From Lacunisphaera sp. (GTDB lineage Bacteria > Verrucomicrobiota > Verrucomicrobiia > Opitutales > Opitutaceae): 64,000 nucleotides of DNA. The DNA lies in the NCBI GenBank assembly GCA_029945445.1, contig JAQSCO010000061.1, forward strand, positions 21,772 through 85,771, in the 5' to 3' direction. This document shows positions 28,352 to 37,160 of the stretch, piece after piece; within the stretch, counting starts at the first letter, position 1; each line of letters opens with the position of its first letter. Position numbers and translations under genes: made by a program. Under the pieces are notes generated by a model, which saw only the letters and a program-made list of their open reading frames with translations, did no database searches and was not told the DNA's origin.

Positions 28352-30292
28352 TCAGACGGTCCGGCGCGCCGCGCGGTAGAGTCCGAAGATGGCGCCGACG
28401 AACAACAACAGCCCGAGCACGATGCCGGGTTTTTCGAAGCTGTTCCCGACGACCGCCAGCGGCGAGTCGGTGCCGGCCGCGGCGACCACGCCGGCAAAGG
28501 CCACACCGAAGAGACTCTCGCCCACGATGAGCCCGGTGGCCGCCAGCACGCCCATGCGCTTGGCGAAATCCGGGCTCGTCTGGCGATCCGCCCACTTGTC
28601 GTAGTAATGGCTGATCACGGCGCCGACGGGAATCAGCAGCGTCAGCGCCATCGGCAGGTAGATGCCCATGCCGACACACAGGGGCGGCAGCCGCATCTTG
28701 CCGGTCTTGCGCAGCACCTCGTCGAGGATGATCGTGCCGACGCCGAGCAGCGCCCCGTAGCCGATCAGGTTCCAACTGATGTCGCCGCCGAGCACGCCCT
28801 TGGCCAGCGCGGAAATGAGCGCGGCCTGCGGCGCGGCGAGGGCATGCTCCCCCGCCCCGGGCGTGCCAGCGAAACCAAAGGCCTTGTTGAGCAGGTCGAG
28901 CACCGGCGGGATCACGAGCGAGCCGAAGATGACACCGTAAACCAGCGCGAGCTGCTGCCGCCATGGGGTCGCCCCGACCAGCTGCCCGGTCTTCAGGTCC
29001 TGGAGGTTGTCGTTCGCGATCGTCGCGATGGAAAACACGATGCCGGTGGTGAAGAGGGCGTAGGCCACAAGGGCCTTGGTCTGCGCCGGGTCGCCGCCGT
29101 GTCCGTAGATCATCACGAGCAGCACCGAGGCGCCGATCACGGCGAGGATGCCCACGCCCGAGACCGGGCTGTTCGAGGCGCCGATCAGGCCGGCCATGTA
29201 GCCGCAGACCGACGCGATGATCGCGCCGATGACGACGACATAGACCAGCGTGCCGAGGATGACGGGCCAGATGCCGGCGGCGATGGCGGTGCCGGAACTG
29301 AAATACCACAGCAGACCCGCGATGGGCGCCAGCAACGCGAGGATGGTGCCGCCGACGATGCCGATGGGCAGGTCGCGCTCGGTCAGCGCGAGCTCGGTCC
29401 CCGCCGAGCGCGCCTTGGAGGCCGCCATCGCGGCGCGGATGCCCCGGGCGATCGGGCCGAGGATGCGGATCAGGCTCCAGAGCGCCGCGACGCCGATCAC
29501 GCCCGCGCCGATGAAGCGCACCTCGCTGCGGAAGGTGGTGTTGACGATGCCGGCCACGTTGTCCCCCACGCCGTGCATGGCGGTGAGCAGCGGCACGAGC
29601 CCGCCCCAGGAAATGAGCATGCCGACCAGCATGGCCACGCCGACCGACAGGCCGACGAGATGGCCGACGCCGATGAGCGCCATCGAAAGACTGGTCGAGG
29701 CCGCCGAGGCTCCCGCGCCGACCCGGAACGCGACGGCCACCTCGCCCGCCACGAGGCGCATCGCACCGAGCAGCGCATAACCCGCCGAGATCACCGAACC
29801 CACGATGATCATGCGCAGGCCCTTGGCGTTCTCCTCCTTGCCCTCCGCCGAGCCGAAACCGACCTTCAGCACCTCGGCGGCGGCGACGCCCTCGGGGTAA
29901 GGCAGGTCGGAACCCGTCACCAGCGCGCGGCGCAGCGGCACGGAGAACATCACGCCCAAGGTGCCACCGATCGCGCAGACGGCCACGGTGGTCCAGTAGG
30001 GGAAACCCTGCCACCAGCCGACCATGATGAGGCCGGGGAGCACGAAGATGATCGCGGACAGCGTGCCCGCGGCGGAGGCGATCGTCTGGACGATGTTGTT
30101 TTCGAGAATGTTGGAATTCCCGAGCAGGCGCAGCAGCGCCATCGAGATGACGGCCGCCGGGATCGAGGTGGCAAAGGTCAGGCCGACCTTCAGCCCCAGG
30201 TAAACATTGGCGGCGGTGAACAGCAGCGTGATGACGCCGCCGAGAATGACACCCCGGACCGTGAGCTCACGCATGCCTTGGTCTTTTTGCAT
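28352..30292 (-). CDS. OPT-family oligopeptide transporter
   Basis: 646 residues from ATG 30292 (a GTG at 30301 would add three residues). It is a polytopic membrane protein with about 14-16 helices. OPT-family features are the N-terminal ELTVRGVILGGVITLLFTAA, NVYLGLKVGLTFATSIPAAV, the conserved AGTLSAIIFVLPGLIMVGWW and DLPYPEGVAAAEVLKVG. Members take up oligopeptides or metal chelates by proton coupling. It stands alone between the PEP-CTERM genes and the panE gene. Length is usual for the bacterial branch. Confidence 0.93.
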   Translation of the reverse strand: MQKDQGMRELTVRGVILGGVITLLFTAANVYLGLKVGLTFATSIPAAVISMALLRLLGNSNILENNIVQTIASAAGTLSAIIFVLPGLIMVGWWQGFPYWTTVAVCAIGGTLGVMFSVPLRRALVTGSDLPYPEGVAAAEVLKVGFGSAEGKEENAKGLRMIIVGSVISAGYALLGAMRLVAGEVAVAFRVGAGASAASTSLSMALIGVGHLVGLSVGVAMLVGMLISWGGLVPLLTAMHGVGDNVAGIVNTTFRSEVRFIGAGVIGVAALWSLIRILGPIARGIRAAMAASKARSAGTELALTERDLPIGIVGGTILALLAPIAGLLWYFSSGTAIAAGIWPVILGTLVYVVVIGAIIASVCGYMAGLIGASNSPVSGVGILAVIGASVLLVMIYGHGGDPAQTKALVAYALFTTGIVFSIATIANDNLQDLKTGQLVGATPWRQQLALVYGVIFGSLVIPPVLDLLNKAFGFAGTPGAGEHALAAPQAALISALAKGVLGGDISWNLIGYGALLGVGTIILDEVLRKTGKMRLPPLCVGMGIYLPMALTLLIPVGAVISHYYDKWADRQTSPDFAKRMGVLAATGLIVGESLFGVAFAGVVAAAGTDSPLAVVGNSFEKPGIVLGLLLFVGAIFGLYRAARRTV

Positions 30293-30357
30293 GCGCGACA
30301 CTGCGAGCGGACCCGCCGGGCATCAAGCCTCGGATGGCAATGGTTCATGCCCTCATG

Positions 30358-30432
30358 GGTGGAGCGCGTTGACCTCAACGCGCTTATTGCCGGCGATCAT
30401 CCTTCAGCGCGTTGAGGTCAACGCGCTCCACC
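30358..30432. repeat. Perfect 27-bp inverted repeat with GGTGGA/TCCACC ends
   Basis: Arms 30358-30384 and 30406-30432 are exact reverse complements around a 21-nt loop, and each arm is itself a near-palindrome (AGCGCGTTGACCTCAACGCG). It lies between the panE stop and the OPT start and could terminate panE transcription. The terminal CGCGCTCCACC is shared with repeats at 41473-41576 and 50823-50930. Confidence 0.85.
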
Positions 30433-30442
30433 TACAGCGGGA

Positions 30443-31393
30443 TCACTTCTTCTTCGTCTTCCGGGCCGCGAGCAGGCGCTTGATCAGCCAGTAGAGCATC
30501 TCGAGCCGCGGCACGGGCACGCCGACGGACTTGGCGCGGCGCACCGGCTCGCCCCAGATTTCCTCGATCTCGATGGCGCGGCCCGCGCGATAATCCACCA
30601 GGCTGGACGGCTCGTATTCGCCGAGCTTGGCCGTGCGGTCGAACTGCAGGTCCATGAAGGAGCGCGGAATGGCATGCCCGAATTTCGCGGCCGCCTCGAG
30701 GATCTCCTCCATCAGGCGGCGCGCGAGCGTGCGCAGGCCCTCGTCGGCCATGATGACATCCGTCGTGATCCCGCCCGCCGCGATGGCGAGGCCGTTGAAG
30801 GGCACGTTCCACACGAGTTTTTTCCAGCGCAGTTCCTCGAGATTGTCCTGCGCCTCGCATTTGACGCCGGCGGACTCGAACAACTTGGCGACCTCGCGCG
30901 TGCGCGCCTGCGCCGGCCGGCCGAACTCGCCGAGCATCACCAAGCCGGGGAACGAGCACTCGACCACGCCCGGCGCGGTGCGGATGACGCCGACAAAGCA
31001 GATGGCGCCCAACACGCGGTCGCCGCCGACGACCTCTGCCACAGGTTCCTCAACGCCGAGGCCGTTCTGCAGCGTGAGCACAAGGGTGTTCGGGCCCATC
31101 AGCGGCGGCAGGAGCTTCGCGAGGGAGGCATTGGCGGTGGCCTTCACGCTGACGATGACCAGGTCGCACGGGCCGATGTCCTCGGCCGTGGCGTGGGTCT
31201 GGACTTTCTTGAGGTGGATGCGCTCCGGCGGGGCCTTGACGCGGATACCCCGGGCCATAATGGCGGCGCGCCCGCTGCGCACCAGGAAATGCACGTCGTT
31301 GCCGGCCTTGGCGAGGCGGGCGCCGTAGTAACAGCCGAGGGCGCCGGAACCGATGATGGCGATGCGGGGTTGGTCGGGAATCGAGGCGCTCAC
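30443..31393 (-). CDS. panE: 2-dehydropantoate 2-reductase
   Basis: 316 residues from GTG 31393 (MSASIPDQPRIAIIGSGALG). Reduces ketopantoate to pantoate with NADPH in coenzyme A synthesis. Visible are the nucleotide-binding GSGALGCYYGARLAKAG, the LTLQNGLG segment, the catalytic-Lys motif RWKKLVWNVPFNGLA and the C-terminal domain SSLVDYRAGRAIEIEEIWGEP. A longer frame up to 31477 adds an unlikely N-terminus. panC lies ~440 bp upstream on the same strand and its product uses pantoate, supporting the assignment; ApbA/PanE paralogues with other substrates are the alternative. Confidence 0.88.
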   Translation of the reverse strand: MSASIPDQPRIAIIGSGALGCYYGARLAKAGNDVHFLVRSGRAAIMARGIRVKAPPERIHLKKVQTHATAEDIGPCDLVIVSVKATANASLAKLLPPLMGPNTLVLTLQNGLGVEEPVAEVVGGDRVLGAICFVGVIRTAPGVVECSFPGLVMLGEFGRPAQARTREVAKLFESAGVKCEAQDNLEELRWKKLVWNVPFNGLAIAAGGITTDVIMADEGLRTLARRLMEEILEAAAKFGHAIPRSFMDLQFDRTAKLGEYEPSSLVDYRAGRAIEIEEIWGEPVRRAKSVGVPVPRLEMLYWLIKRLLAARKTKKK

Positions 31394-31835
31394 AACACCC
31401 CAGTCGTCACAAAGATGGGCGTAAAATACAACCCTGCAGTCGCCCGCGCCCCAGAGATTCTGTGCGTTCTTCTTCACAGCGGCACTTAACCAGTCCGTAA
31501 CCTGCCCCGCCCCCGCCGGCGTCTGCCCTGCCGGCCTCGCTGGCCCGGGTCAGCCGAGGGAATAATTTCGCCGAAGCTAATTCAATCCCGGCGCGAAATC
31601 CGGGACGCGCCGCGGAAGCGTGTTCTCTATTCGCTTCGAGGCAGGGCTTTACGGAATGTCCACCCACGGCAGCCTGCATGGACAACCTCTCTCGCCCCGG
31701 GGAGTCAGCGCATGCCCGGCCCGGCTCGGGCGGATTCGGTGTTTTTCCACGGGCTGTTCACAAATTCGCGTTGGCACAAAACCCAGAGTGAAATCCCGCG
31801 CGGACTGACAAGTTATTCACACCCACTTACGCAGC
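31394..31835. other. 442-bp region between panC and panE with no supported gene
   Basis: Only short shadow frames are open. The base composition falls toward AT at 31740-31840 just after the panC stop. No clear hairpin with a T-run was seen. The region probably holds the panE promoter. Confidence 0.4.
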
Positions 31836-32678
31836 TCACAAAGTCATGTTGTCCGTCAGCCGGACCTCGTCGACCCAGTAGGAGATCGCGAGCAGGCACT
31901 GGCCGGGGGAAATCTCGCGCAATTGCTCCATGGTGTTGCGGTCCACGACCGAAATATAGATGACCCGCAGGCGGCGCTTCGCGGCGATCATGTGCGTGAC
32001 CTCGGCCACCAGGCGGTCGGCGCTTTTTACGCCGGAATCCACCATTTCCTTCGCCTTGCGCAGGGCCACGAACACCGCCAGCGCCTCCTCGCGCTGCGAG
32101 GGCGTCAGGTAGCTGTTGCGGGCGCTGATCGCGAGGCCGTCGGCGTCGCGGACGACCGGACCGGTCACGATCTCGATGGGCAGCAAGAGGTCGGCCGCGG
32201 CCTTGCGCAGCACCGCCACCTGCTGGGCGTCCTTCTCGCCCATCACGACCACGTCGGGCCGCACGATGTTAAACAGCTTGAGCCAGCAGGTGAGCACGCC
32301 GCGGAACAGCACCGGCCGCACCACGCCGCACAGCGGCTTGCTGACCGCCTCTTCCAGCAAATGGGTCGAAAATCCCTTGGGAAACATCTCCTCGACCGTC
32401 GGCGTGAACAATACTTCCGCATTTTCCTTCTCGCACAGCAGCGCGTCGGACGACGGTGAGCGGGGATATCTGGCCAGATCCTCGCTGGGGCCGAACTGCA
32501 GCGGGTTCACGAAGGCCGACACGACCACCGCATCCGCCTTTTCCCGTGCGAGCCGGATGAGGCTGGCATGGCCGGCGTGCAGCGCCCCCATGGTCGGCAC
32601 GAAGGCGATCGGCCGGCCGGCCTGCCGGAGCGCCCGGGCCGCCTCCTGCATGGCGCTGATTTTGTCGTGTTTTTGCAT
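31836..32678 (-). CDS. panC: Pantothenate synthetase (pantoate--beta-alanine ligase)
   Basis: 280 residues. Joins pantoate and beta-alanine with ATP. The HIGH-type signature is FVPTMGALHAGHASLI; further motifs are SAFVNPLQFGPSEDLARYPR, VVVMGEKDAQQVAVLRKAA and VRDADGLAISARNSYLT. One family motif is changed: the usual RPGHFRGV reads RPVLFRGV here, and GEKDFQQ reads GEKDAQQ. These are near the ATP and pantoate pocket, so kinetics may differ, but the overall length and other motifs are intact. It precedes panE on the same strand. Confidence 0.93.
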   Translation of the reverse strand: MQKHDKISAMQEAARALRQAGRPIAFVPTMGALHAGHASLIRLAREKADAVVVSAFVNPLQFGPSEDLARYPRSPSSDALLCEKENAEVLFTPTVEEMFPKGFSTHLLEEAVSKPLCGVVRPVLFRGVLTCWLKLFNIVRPDVVVMGEKDAQQVAVLRKAAADLLLPIEIVTGPVVRDADGLAISARNSYLTPSQREEALAVFVALRKAKEMVDSGVKSADRLVAEVTHMIAAKRRLRVIYISVVDRNTMEQLREISPGQCLLAISYWVDEVRLTDNMTL

Positions 32679-32748
32679 GGCCCTAATCGGGCTTGAACTA
32701 TCCAGAAGCCGTTAGCTTTATCAAGCCCCCTTCGTCCCACGCCGCACC

Positions 32749-33972
32749 ATGATCCGCATCAACGAACACTTCACCAAGCTCAAGGCCTCCTACCTTTTTG
32801 CCGATATTGCCAAGCGCGTGAACGCCTACGTCGCCGCGAATCCGGACAAGCCCGTCATCCGCCTCGGCATCGGCGACGTCACCGAGCCGCTCCCGCCGGT
32901 CTGCATCGCGGCGCTGCACGCCGCCACCGAGGAGATGGCGCACCGCGCCACATTCAAGGGCTACGGCCCCGAGCAGGGTTACGCCTTCCTGCGCGAGGCG
33001 ATTGCCCAGCATGACTTCAAGGCGCTCGGCGCGCACGTCGAGCCCGACGAGGTGTTCATCAGCGACGGCTCGAAGTGCGACGTCGCCAACATCCAGGAAA
33101 TCTTCGCCGCCGACACGCGCCTCGCGATCCCCGACCCGGTTTATCCGGTCTACGTCGACACGAACGTCATGGCCGGCCGCACCGGCGCCAACGCCGACGG
33201 CCGCTACACGGGCATCACCTACCTCGACTCGACCGCCGCCAACGGCTACGTGCCGGCGCCGCCCGCCACGCCCGCCGACCTGATCTACCTCTGCTTCCCG
33301 AACAATCCGACCGGCGCCGTCGCCACCAGGGCGCAGCTCGCGGCCTGGGTCGCCTACGCGAGGAAAAACAACGCCATCATCCTCTACGACGCCGCCTACG
33401 AGTCTTACGTGCGCACGCCCGGCATTCCGCGCTCCATCTACGAGATCGAGGGCGCGCGCGACGTCGCGATCGAGTTCCGCAGCTACTCGAAGCTTGCCGG
33501 CTTCACCGGCCTGCGCTGCGCCTACACCGTCGTCCCGAAGAACCTCAAGGCCCGCGACGCTTCCGGCGCCGAGCACGCCGTGCACGCGCTCTGGAACCGC
33601 CGGCACACGACGAAGTTCAACGGCGTCTCCTACCCCGTGCAGAAGGCCGCCGCCGCGATCTACACGCCCGCGGGCCAGGCGCAGACGCGCGGCCTCACTG
33701 ATTTCTACCTGGGCAACGCCAAGCTCATCCGCGAGGCCGTCACCAAGCTCGGCCTGACCTGCATCGGCGGCGACAACGCGCCCTACCTCTGGGTCAACAC
33801 CGGTCGCGACTCGTGGGAGTTCTTCGACCTGCTGCTGAACCAGGCGCAGGTCGTGACGACGCCCGGCGCCGGCTTCGGCAAGTGCGGCGAGGGCCACGTG
33901 CGCATCAGCGCCTTCAACTCCCGCGAGAACGTCACCCTCGCCCTCGCCCGCATCGCCGCCGCGCTGAAGTGA
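32749..33972 (+). CDS. dapL: LL-diaminopimelate aminotransferase
   Basis: 407 residues. A PLP enzyme converting tetrahydrodipicolinate directly to LL-diaminopimelate for lysine and peptidoglycan, the pathway used by plants, chlamydiae and verrucomicrobia. The N-terminus [20 protein letters not shown] and [14 protein letters not shown] are characteristic. CFPNNPTG, the DAAYESY segment and the PLP Lys (about residue 248) in [16 protein letters not shown] are intact, as is the C-terminal [13 protein letters not shown]. It is monocistronic, divergent from panC, and followed by a strong inverted repeat. Confidence 0.96.
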   Translation: MIRINEHFTKLKASYLFADIAKRVNAYVAANPDKPVIRLGIGDVTEPLPPVCIAALHAATEEMAHRATFKGYGPEQGYAFLREAIAQHDFKALGAHVEPDEVFISDGSKCDVANIQEIFAADTRLAIPDPVYPVYVDTNVMAGRTGANADGRYTGITYLDSTAANGYVPAPPATPADLIYLCFPNNPTGAVATRAQLAAWVAYARKNNAIILYDAAYESYVRTPGIPRSIYEIEGARDVAIEFRSYSKLAGFTGLRCAYTVVPKNLKARDASGAEHAVHALWNRRHTTKFNGVSYPVQKAAAAIYTPAGQAQTRGLTDFYLGNAKLIREAVTKLGLTCIGGDNAPYLWVNTGRDSWEFFDLLLNQAQVVTTPGAGFGKCGEGHVRISAFNSRENVTLALARIAAALK

Positions 33973-34010
33973 TCCCGGGCGGCCGCGCCGCCGGCCTCAC
34001 GCCGGCCCCC

Positions 34011-34092
34011 CGAGCCCTAGTATACTATTAGTTGACAAAGCCCGCCGCCGCCCGCCTGTGGCGAATGTCAACTAATAGTATACTAGGGCTCG
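34011..34092. repeat. Perfect 27-bp inverted repeat, AT-rich arms
   Basis: Arms 34011-34037 and 34066-34092 are exact reverse complements with a 28-nt GC-rich loop. The arms contain CTAGTATACTATTAGTTGAC, far more AT-rich than the surrounding genome. It lies between convergent dapL and the LuxR-type gene and could end both transcripts, but it lacks T-runs and looks more like a small mobile element. Confidence 0.85.
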
Positions 34093-34137
34093 TGGGGTTA
34101 CCCGGCCGGGAAGAGGGCCGGCGACGGCGGGCGCCGG

Positions 34138-34752
34138 TCACCGGTTCAGCATCGCCGTCACCCGCGAGCGGTTGGCGACACCGAGCTTGCGGAAGATGCC
34201 CGCGAGCTGCGTCTTGATCGTAAGCCGGCTGCGGCGCAGTTCCCGGGAGATTTCCTCGGTCGTCAGCCCGTCGCGGATGCGCAGCGCCACCTCGCGCTCC
34301 CGGAAGGTCAGGCGCGACATGAGGCTCAAGGCCCCCGGGGTCAGCGGGCGGTCCCGGTCGCCGCGGGGCCGGCGGTAGTCGAGCTGCAGAAAGCACGCCG
34401 GCGGCCCGGTCCGGCCCGGCCGCTTCTGCAGCCGGATGACCGCATGGAGACCGCGCTCGGTCTCGCTGAAGATCCGCGGCTCGGCGGACCCGCCCTGCGG
34501 GCCGTCCGCCTCCAGCAGCGCCTGGCATTCGCGCCACAGCACCGGGGGCACGGCGAAGTCCGCGCGCTTGAGCGGGAGCGCGTCGCGCCGCAACGGGCTG
34601 CGGTTCCAGACCGCGCAGACGATCTCCGCCTCGCGGTTGAACCACAGCGGCGTGCCATGGGCCGAGACGACCAGCAGGCCGATCGGCAGGTCGTCGAGGA
34701 CGGTCTGCGCCAGCTCGAGGAGGTCGCGCAGCTTGGATTCGACGGAAGCCAT
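34138..34752 (-). CDS. LuxR-type transcription regulator with PAS-like N-terminus
   Basis: 204 residues. There is no receiver domain. Residues ~1-80 resemble a degenerate PAS fold (ELAQTVLDDLPIGLLVVSAH, GTPLWFNREAEIV) and residues ~140-200 are the LuxR DNA-binding helix-turn-helix (LTFREREVALRIRDGLTTEE, SRLTIKTQLAGIFRKLGV). The signal is unknown. It follows the Mla-type operon by 21 bp in the same direction, so it may be its last gene and could respond to envelope stress; that link is an inference. Confidence 0.82.
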   Translation of the reverse strand: MASVESKLRDLLELAQTVLDDLPIGLLVVSAHGTPLWFNREAEIVCAVWNRSPLRRDALPLKRADFAVPPVLWRECQALLEADGPQGGSAEPRIFSETERGLHAVIRLQKRPGRTGPPACFLQLDYRRPRGDRDRPLTPGALSLMSRLTFREREVALRIRDGLTTEEISRELRRSRLTIKTQLAGIFRKLGVANRSRVTAMLNR

Positions 34753-34773
34753 GCGAAGCGGGACCGCGAAAGT

Positions 34774-35334
34774 TTATTTCTTCGCCACGGCCGCGGCGAT
34801 CGCGTCACCGAGCTCGGCGACCGCGTCGTGCAGCAGGGCGACCACGCCGCTGTAATCCTTGCCATCCCACGACCGCGGGGCCGCCGTGAAGGCGCCGCGC
34901 TCCACTGCCGCGGGGTCGCCGCCGGCCCGCGTGATGGCGTAGGACGCCGCGAGCTGGACACTGTTGCCTTCCGAGCGGACAAGTTCGGCGCGCGTGACCG
35001 TGACGGTGACCATCGCGCCGCCACCGACCGCACCCAGCCGGCCGCGGAGCAACTGGGTGACCGCCTCATCGAGCGGCTCGGCCCAGCGCACGTCCTCCAA
35101 GTAAACCACCTCGTGCTCGGCCACGCGCACCGCCATCGACCGGCCGTGCAGGTGCCCGGCAACCAGCACCGGCCGCACCTGGGTCGCCCCCGCCACCGGC
35201 GCGACGGCCGCCGGCTGGCTGAGCGTGAAATTCCGCACGATGTCCGCCTGCGGCTGCGGGAGGTTGCAAGAAGCCAGAAGACCGAGAACAGCGGACAGCA
35301 GACAGAGCGCAGACCGTCGGGGAAAAGTTTTCAT
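34774..35334 (-). CDS. ABC-type transport auxiliary lipoprotein (PqiC-like)
   Basis: 186 residues. A signal peptide with lipobox LLASCN places the mature N-terminal Cys at about residue 23. The body has RNFTLSQPAAV at the start and the RPVLVAGHLHGRSMAVRVAEHEVVYLEDVRWAEPL region typical of the PqiC/YmbA lipoproteins that stand between MCE proteins and the outer membrane. Its ATG overlaps the mlaD stop by 4 nt (ATGA), showing translational coupling in the Mla-type operon. Confidence 0.85.
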   Translation of the reverse strand: MKTFPRRSALCLLSAVLGLLASCNLPQPQADIVRNFTLSQPAAVAPVAGATQVRPVLVAGHLHGRSMAVRVAEHEVVYLEDVRWAEPLDEAVTQLLRGRLGAVGGGAMVTVTVTRAELVRSEGNSVQLAASYAITRAGGDPAAVERGAFTAAPRSWDGKDYSGVVALLHDAVAELGDAIAAAVAKK

Positions 35335-36341
35335 GGCTTGGCGGACTCGGGTTTCTTCTTGCCGACGATGAGGGAGCTGGGGTTGCGCGAGAGCGCGTCG
35401 GATAGCCGCTCGAACGCGGCGGCCGCGTCGGCCAGCTGGCGCAGCGACGCCGTGGCCTCATCCCCGAGGTTGCCCTGCGCGGCGACAAACCGCTGCGTCG
35501 TGGCCGCGGTGGCCTCGAGCGATTTCAGCGCGCCCTGGGCGTCGGCGAGGGTCTTCTTCATTTCGTCGCTGAGCGGCCCGACGTTGCCGTCGATCCGCGC
35601 CAGCACGACGCGCAGGTCGGTGAGGGCGGAGTTGAGGTTGAGGAAGGTCTGCCGGGCCTCGGGGGAGTTGACGAACGCGGTCACGGCGTCGGCGGCCGCG
35701 CCGACCTTGGTGCCGAGCGCGTTCACGTCGAGATCGCTCATCTTCTGGTTGGTGGTCGTGAGCAGGGCCTTCAGCTGCTGGGAGAGCCCGTTGAAATCCA
35801 CCTTCTTGAGGTTGGCCACGATCTCGACGATGCTCTGCTGCACCTCGGAAATGGGTGACGGGATGGTGGGCACGGCCGGGTATTGCTCGGCCATGAAGCG
35901 CGGGTCCGCGGGGTATTTGCGCGGATCCTCAAAGTCCAGCTCGACGAACAGCAGGCCGGTGATGCCGGTGAGGTTGAGGCGCGCCCGCAGCCCGCGGTCG
36001 ATGAGTTTTTGGAATTCACCGGCGTTCGTCATGTCGATCGGCGCGCCCGTGTTGTCGGTGACGATGTTGCGGTCGATCTCGCAGATGGTCTGCACCAGCG
36101 CCTTCTTGGTCACGGCATCGTAGCGGACATTGATGGCGGCCACGCGGCCGATGCGCACGCCGGTGAGCTTGACCGCGGCGCCGGGATCCAGGCCGCTCAC
36201 CGACTCGTCGAAATACATGAGAAAGCGCGACGGCTTGGAAAAGACGTTCGTGCCGCCGAACGACAGATACGACACGATCCCGAGCACCAGCGCGCCCATC
36301 ACGAACATGCCGACCGCCGAGGGACTGATTTTGGTTTTCAC
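35331..36341 (-). CDS. mlaD: MCE-family lipid-binding protein (MlaD-like)
   Basis: 336 residues: one N-terminal membrane helix (GMFVMGALVLGIVSYLSFGG), then an MCE domain at ~40-125 (YFDESVSGLDPGAAVKLTGV, RIGRVAAINVRY) and a long helical C-terminal part (~150-320) able to form a tunnel. Members form hexameric rings that pass phospholipids across the periplasm. It sits between the ATPase gene (3-bp gap) and the lipoprotein gene (ATGA overlap). Longer than E. coli MlaD (183 residues) and closer to PqiB-like or Mce-like subunits in having the C-terminal helices. Confidence 0.9.
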   Translation of the reverse strand: MKTKISPSAVGMFVMGALVLGIVSYLSFGGTNVFSKPSRFLMYFDESVSGLDPGAAVKLTGVRIGRVAAINVRYDAVTKKALVQTICEIDRNIVTDNTGAPIDMTNAGEFQKLIDRGLRARLNLTGITGLLFVELDFEDPRKYPADPRFMAEQYPAVPTIPSPISEVQQSIVEIVANLKKVDFNGLSQQLKALLTTTNQKMSDLDVNALGTKVGAAADAVTAFVNSPEARQTFLNLNSALTDLRVVLARIDGNVGPLSDEMKKTLADAQGALKSLEATAATTQRFVAAQGNLGDEATASLRQLADAAAAFERLSDALSRNPSSLIVGKKKPESAKP

Positions 36342-36344
36342 GCT

Positions 36345-37160
36345 TTACTGGACACCTTCTGCGGGATCCGCGTTGCTGCGTCTATTCAAAAACTCCCGCA
36401 CCCGCGGATTGTCGCTGGAATCGCGCAGCACCCGCGGGTCGCCCTCCGCGATGACCCCGCGCGCGTCGCGGTCGAGCATCACCACCCGGTGGGCGATGCC
36501 GAAGATGCTGGCCAGCTCGTGCGATACAATGACGATGGTCGTGCCGAGCGTCTCGTGGATCTGCACCACCAGTTCGTCCAGCTTGAGCGAGGTGATGGGA
36601 TCGAGGCCGGCCGACGGCTCGTCGAAGAACACGATGGCCGGATCGAGCGCCAGCGCCCGGGCCAGGCCGGCGCGCCGCTGCATGCCGCCGCTGAGTTCGC
36701 CCGGGAAGTATTCGCCGTAGCCCGCGAGGCCGACCTGGGCCAGCTTCAGGGCCACCACCTCCGCGCGCTCCCTGGCGGTCAGCTCGGTGTAAAGCTGGAG
36801 CGGCAGGGCGACGTTCTCGTGCAGGGTCATCGAGCTCCACAACGCGCCGCCCTGGTAGAGCACACCGAAGGTGCGCAGCAGCGCCTGGCGCCCGCCGGCC
36901 TCGGCGTGCGTGAAGTCCCGCCCGGAATACCGCACCGTCCCGCGGGTCGGCTGCCGCAGGCCGATCAGGTGGCGCAGCAGCGTGCTCTTGCCGCAGCCGT
37001 TGCCGCCGATGATGAAGAAAATCTCCCCGCGCTTCACGTCGAACGACACGTTCTGCAGCACCACACGGTCGCCGTAGCGGCATTCGAGGCCCTCGATCGC
37101 GATGGCGGGCAGGACGGCGGCGGGTGGGACGGGGGCGTTCATCGGGGCGTTACCAGCCAA
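36345..37160 (-). CDS. mlaF: ABC transporter ATP-binding protein (MlaF-like)
   Basis: 271 residues. ATPase of a lipid transporter of the Mla/Mce class. Walker A is GGNGCGKSTLLRHLIGL, the Q loop lies in VLYQGGALWSSMTL, the ABC signature is LSGGMQRRAGLARAL and Walker B is PAIVFFDEPSAGLDPI. The switch His is in VIVSHELAS. The start overlaps the end of the permease gene by 11 bp. Together with mlaE, mlaD and the lipoprotein it makes a complete Mla-type module. Confidence 0.94.
   Translation of the reverse strand: MAGNAPMNAPVPPAAVLPAIAIEGLECRYGDRVVLQNVSFDVKRGEIFFIIGGNGCGKSTLLRHLIGLRQPTRGTVRYSGRDFTHAEAGGRQALLRTFGVLYQGGALWSSMTLHENVALPLQLYTELTARERAEVVALKLAQVGLAGYGEYFPGELSGGMQRRAGLARALALDPAIVFFDEPSAGLDPITSLKLDELVVQIHETLGTTIVIVSHELASIFGIAHRVVMLDRDARGVIAEGDPRVLRDSSDNPRVREFLNRRSNADPAEGVQ

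Noticed and set aside
28244..30415. Plus-strand open frame of 723 codons
   Set aside because: Antisense to the OPT transporter; the His/Asp/Arg-rich composition is typical of a shadow in high-GC DNA.
34011..34092. Simple bidirectional terminator
   Set aside because: The hairpin lacks T-runs, has a 28-nt loop and AT-rich arms. A terminator role is possible but not the best reading.
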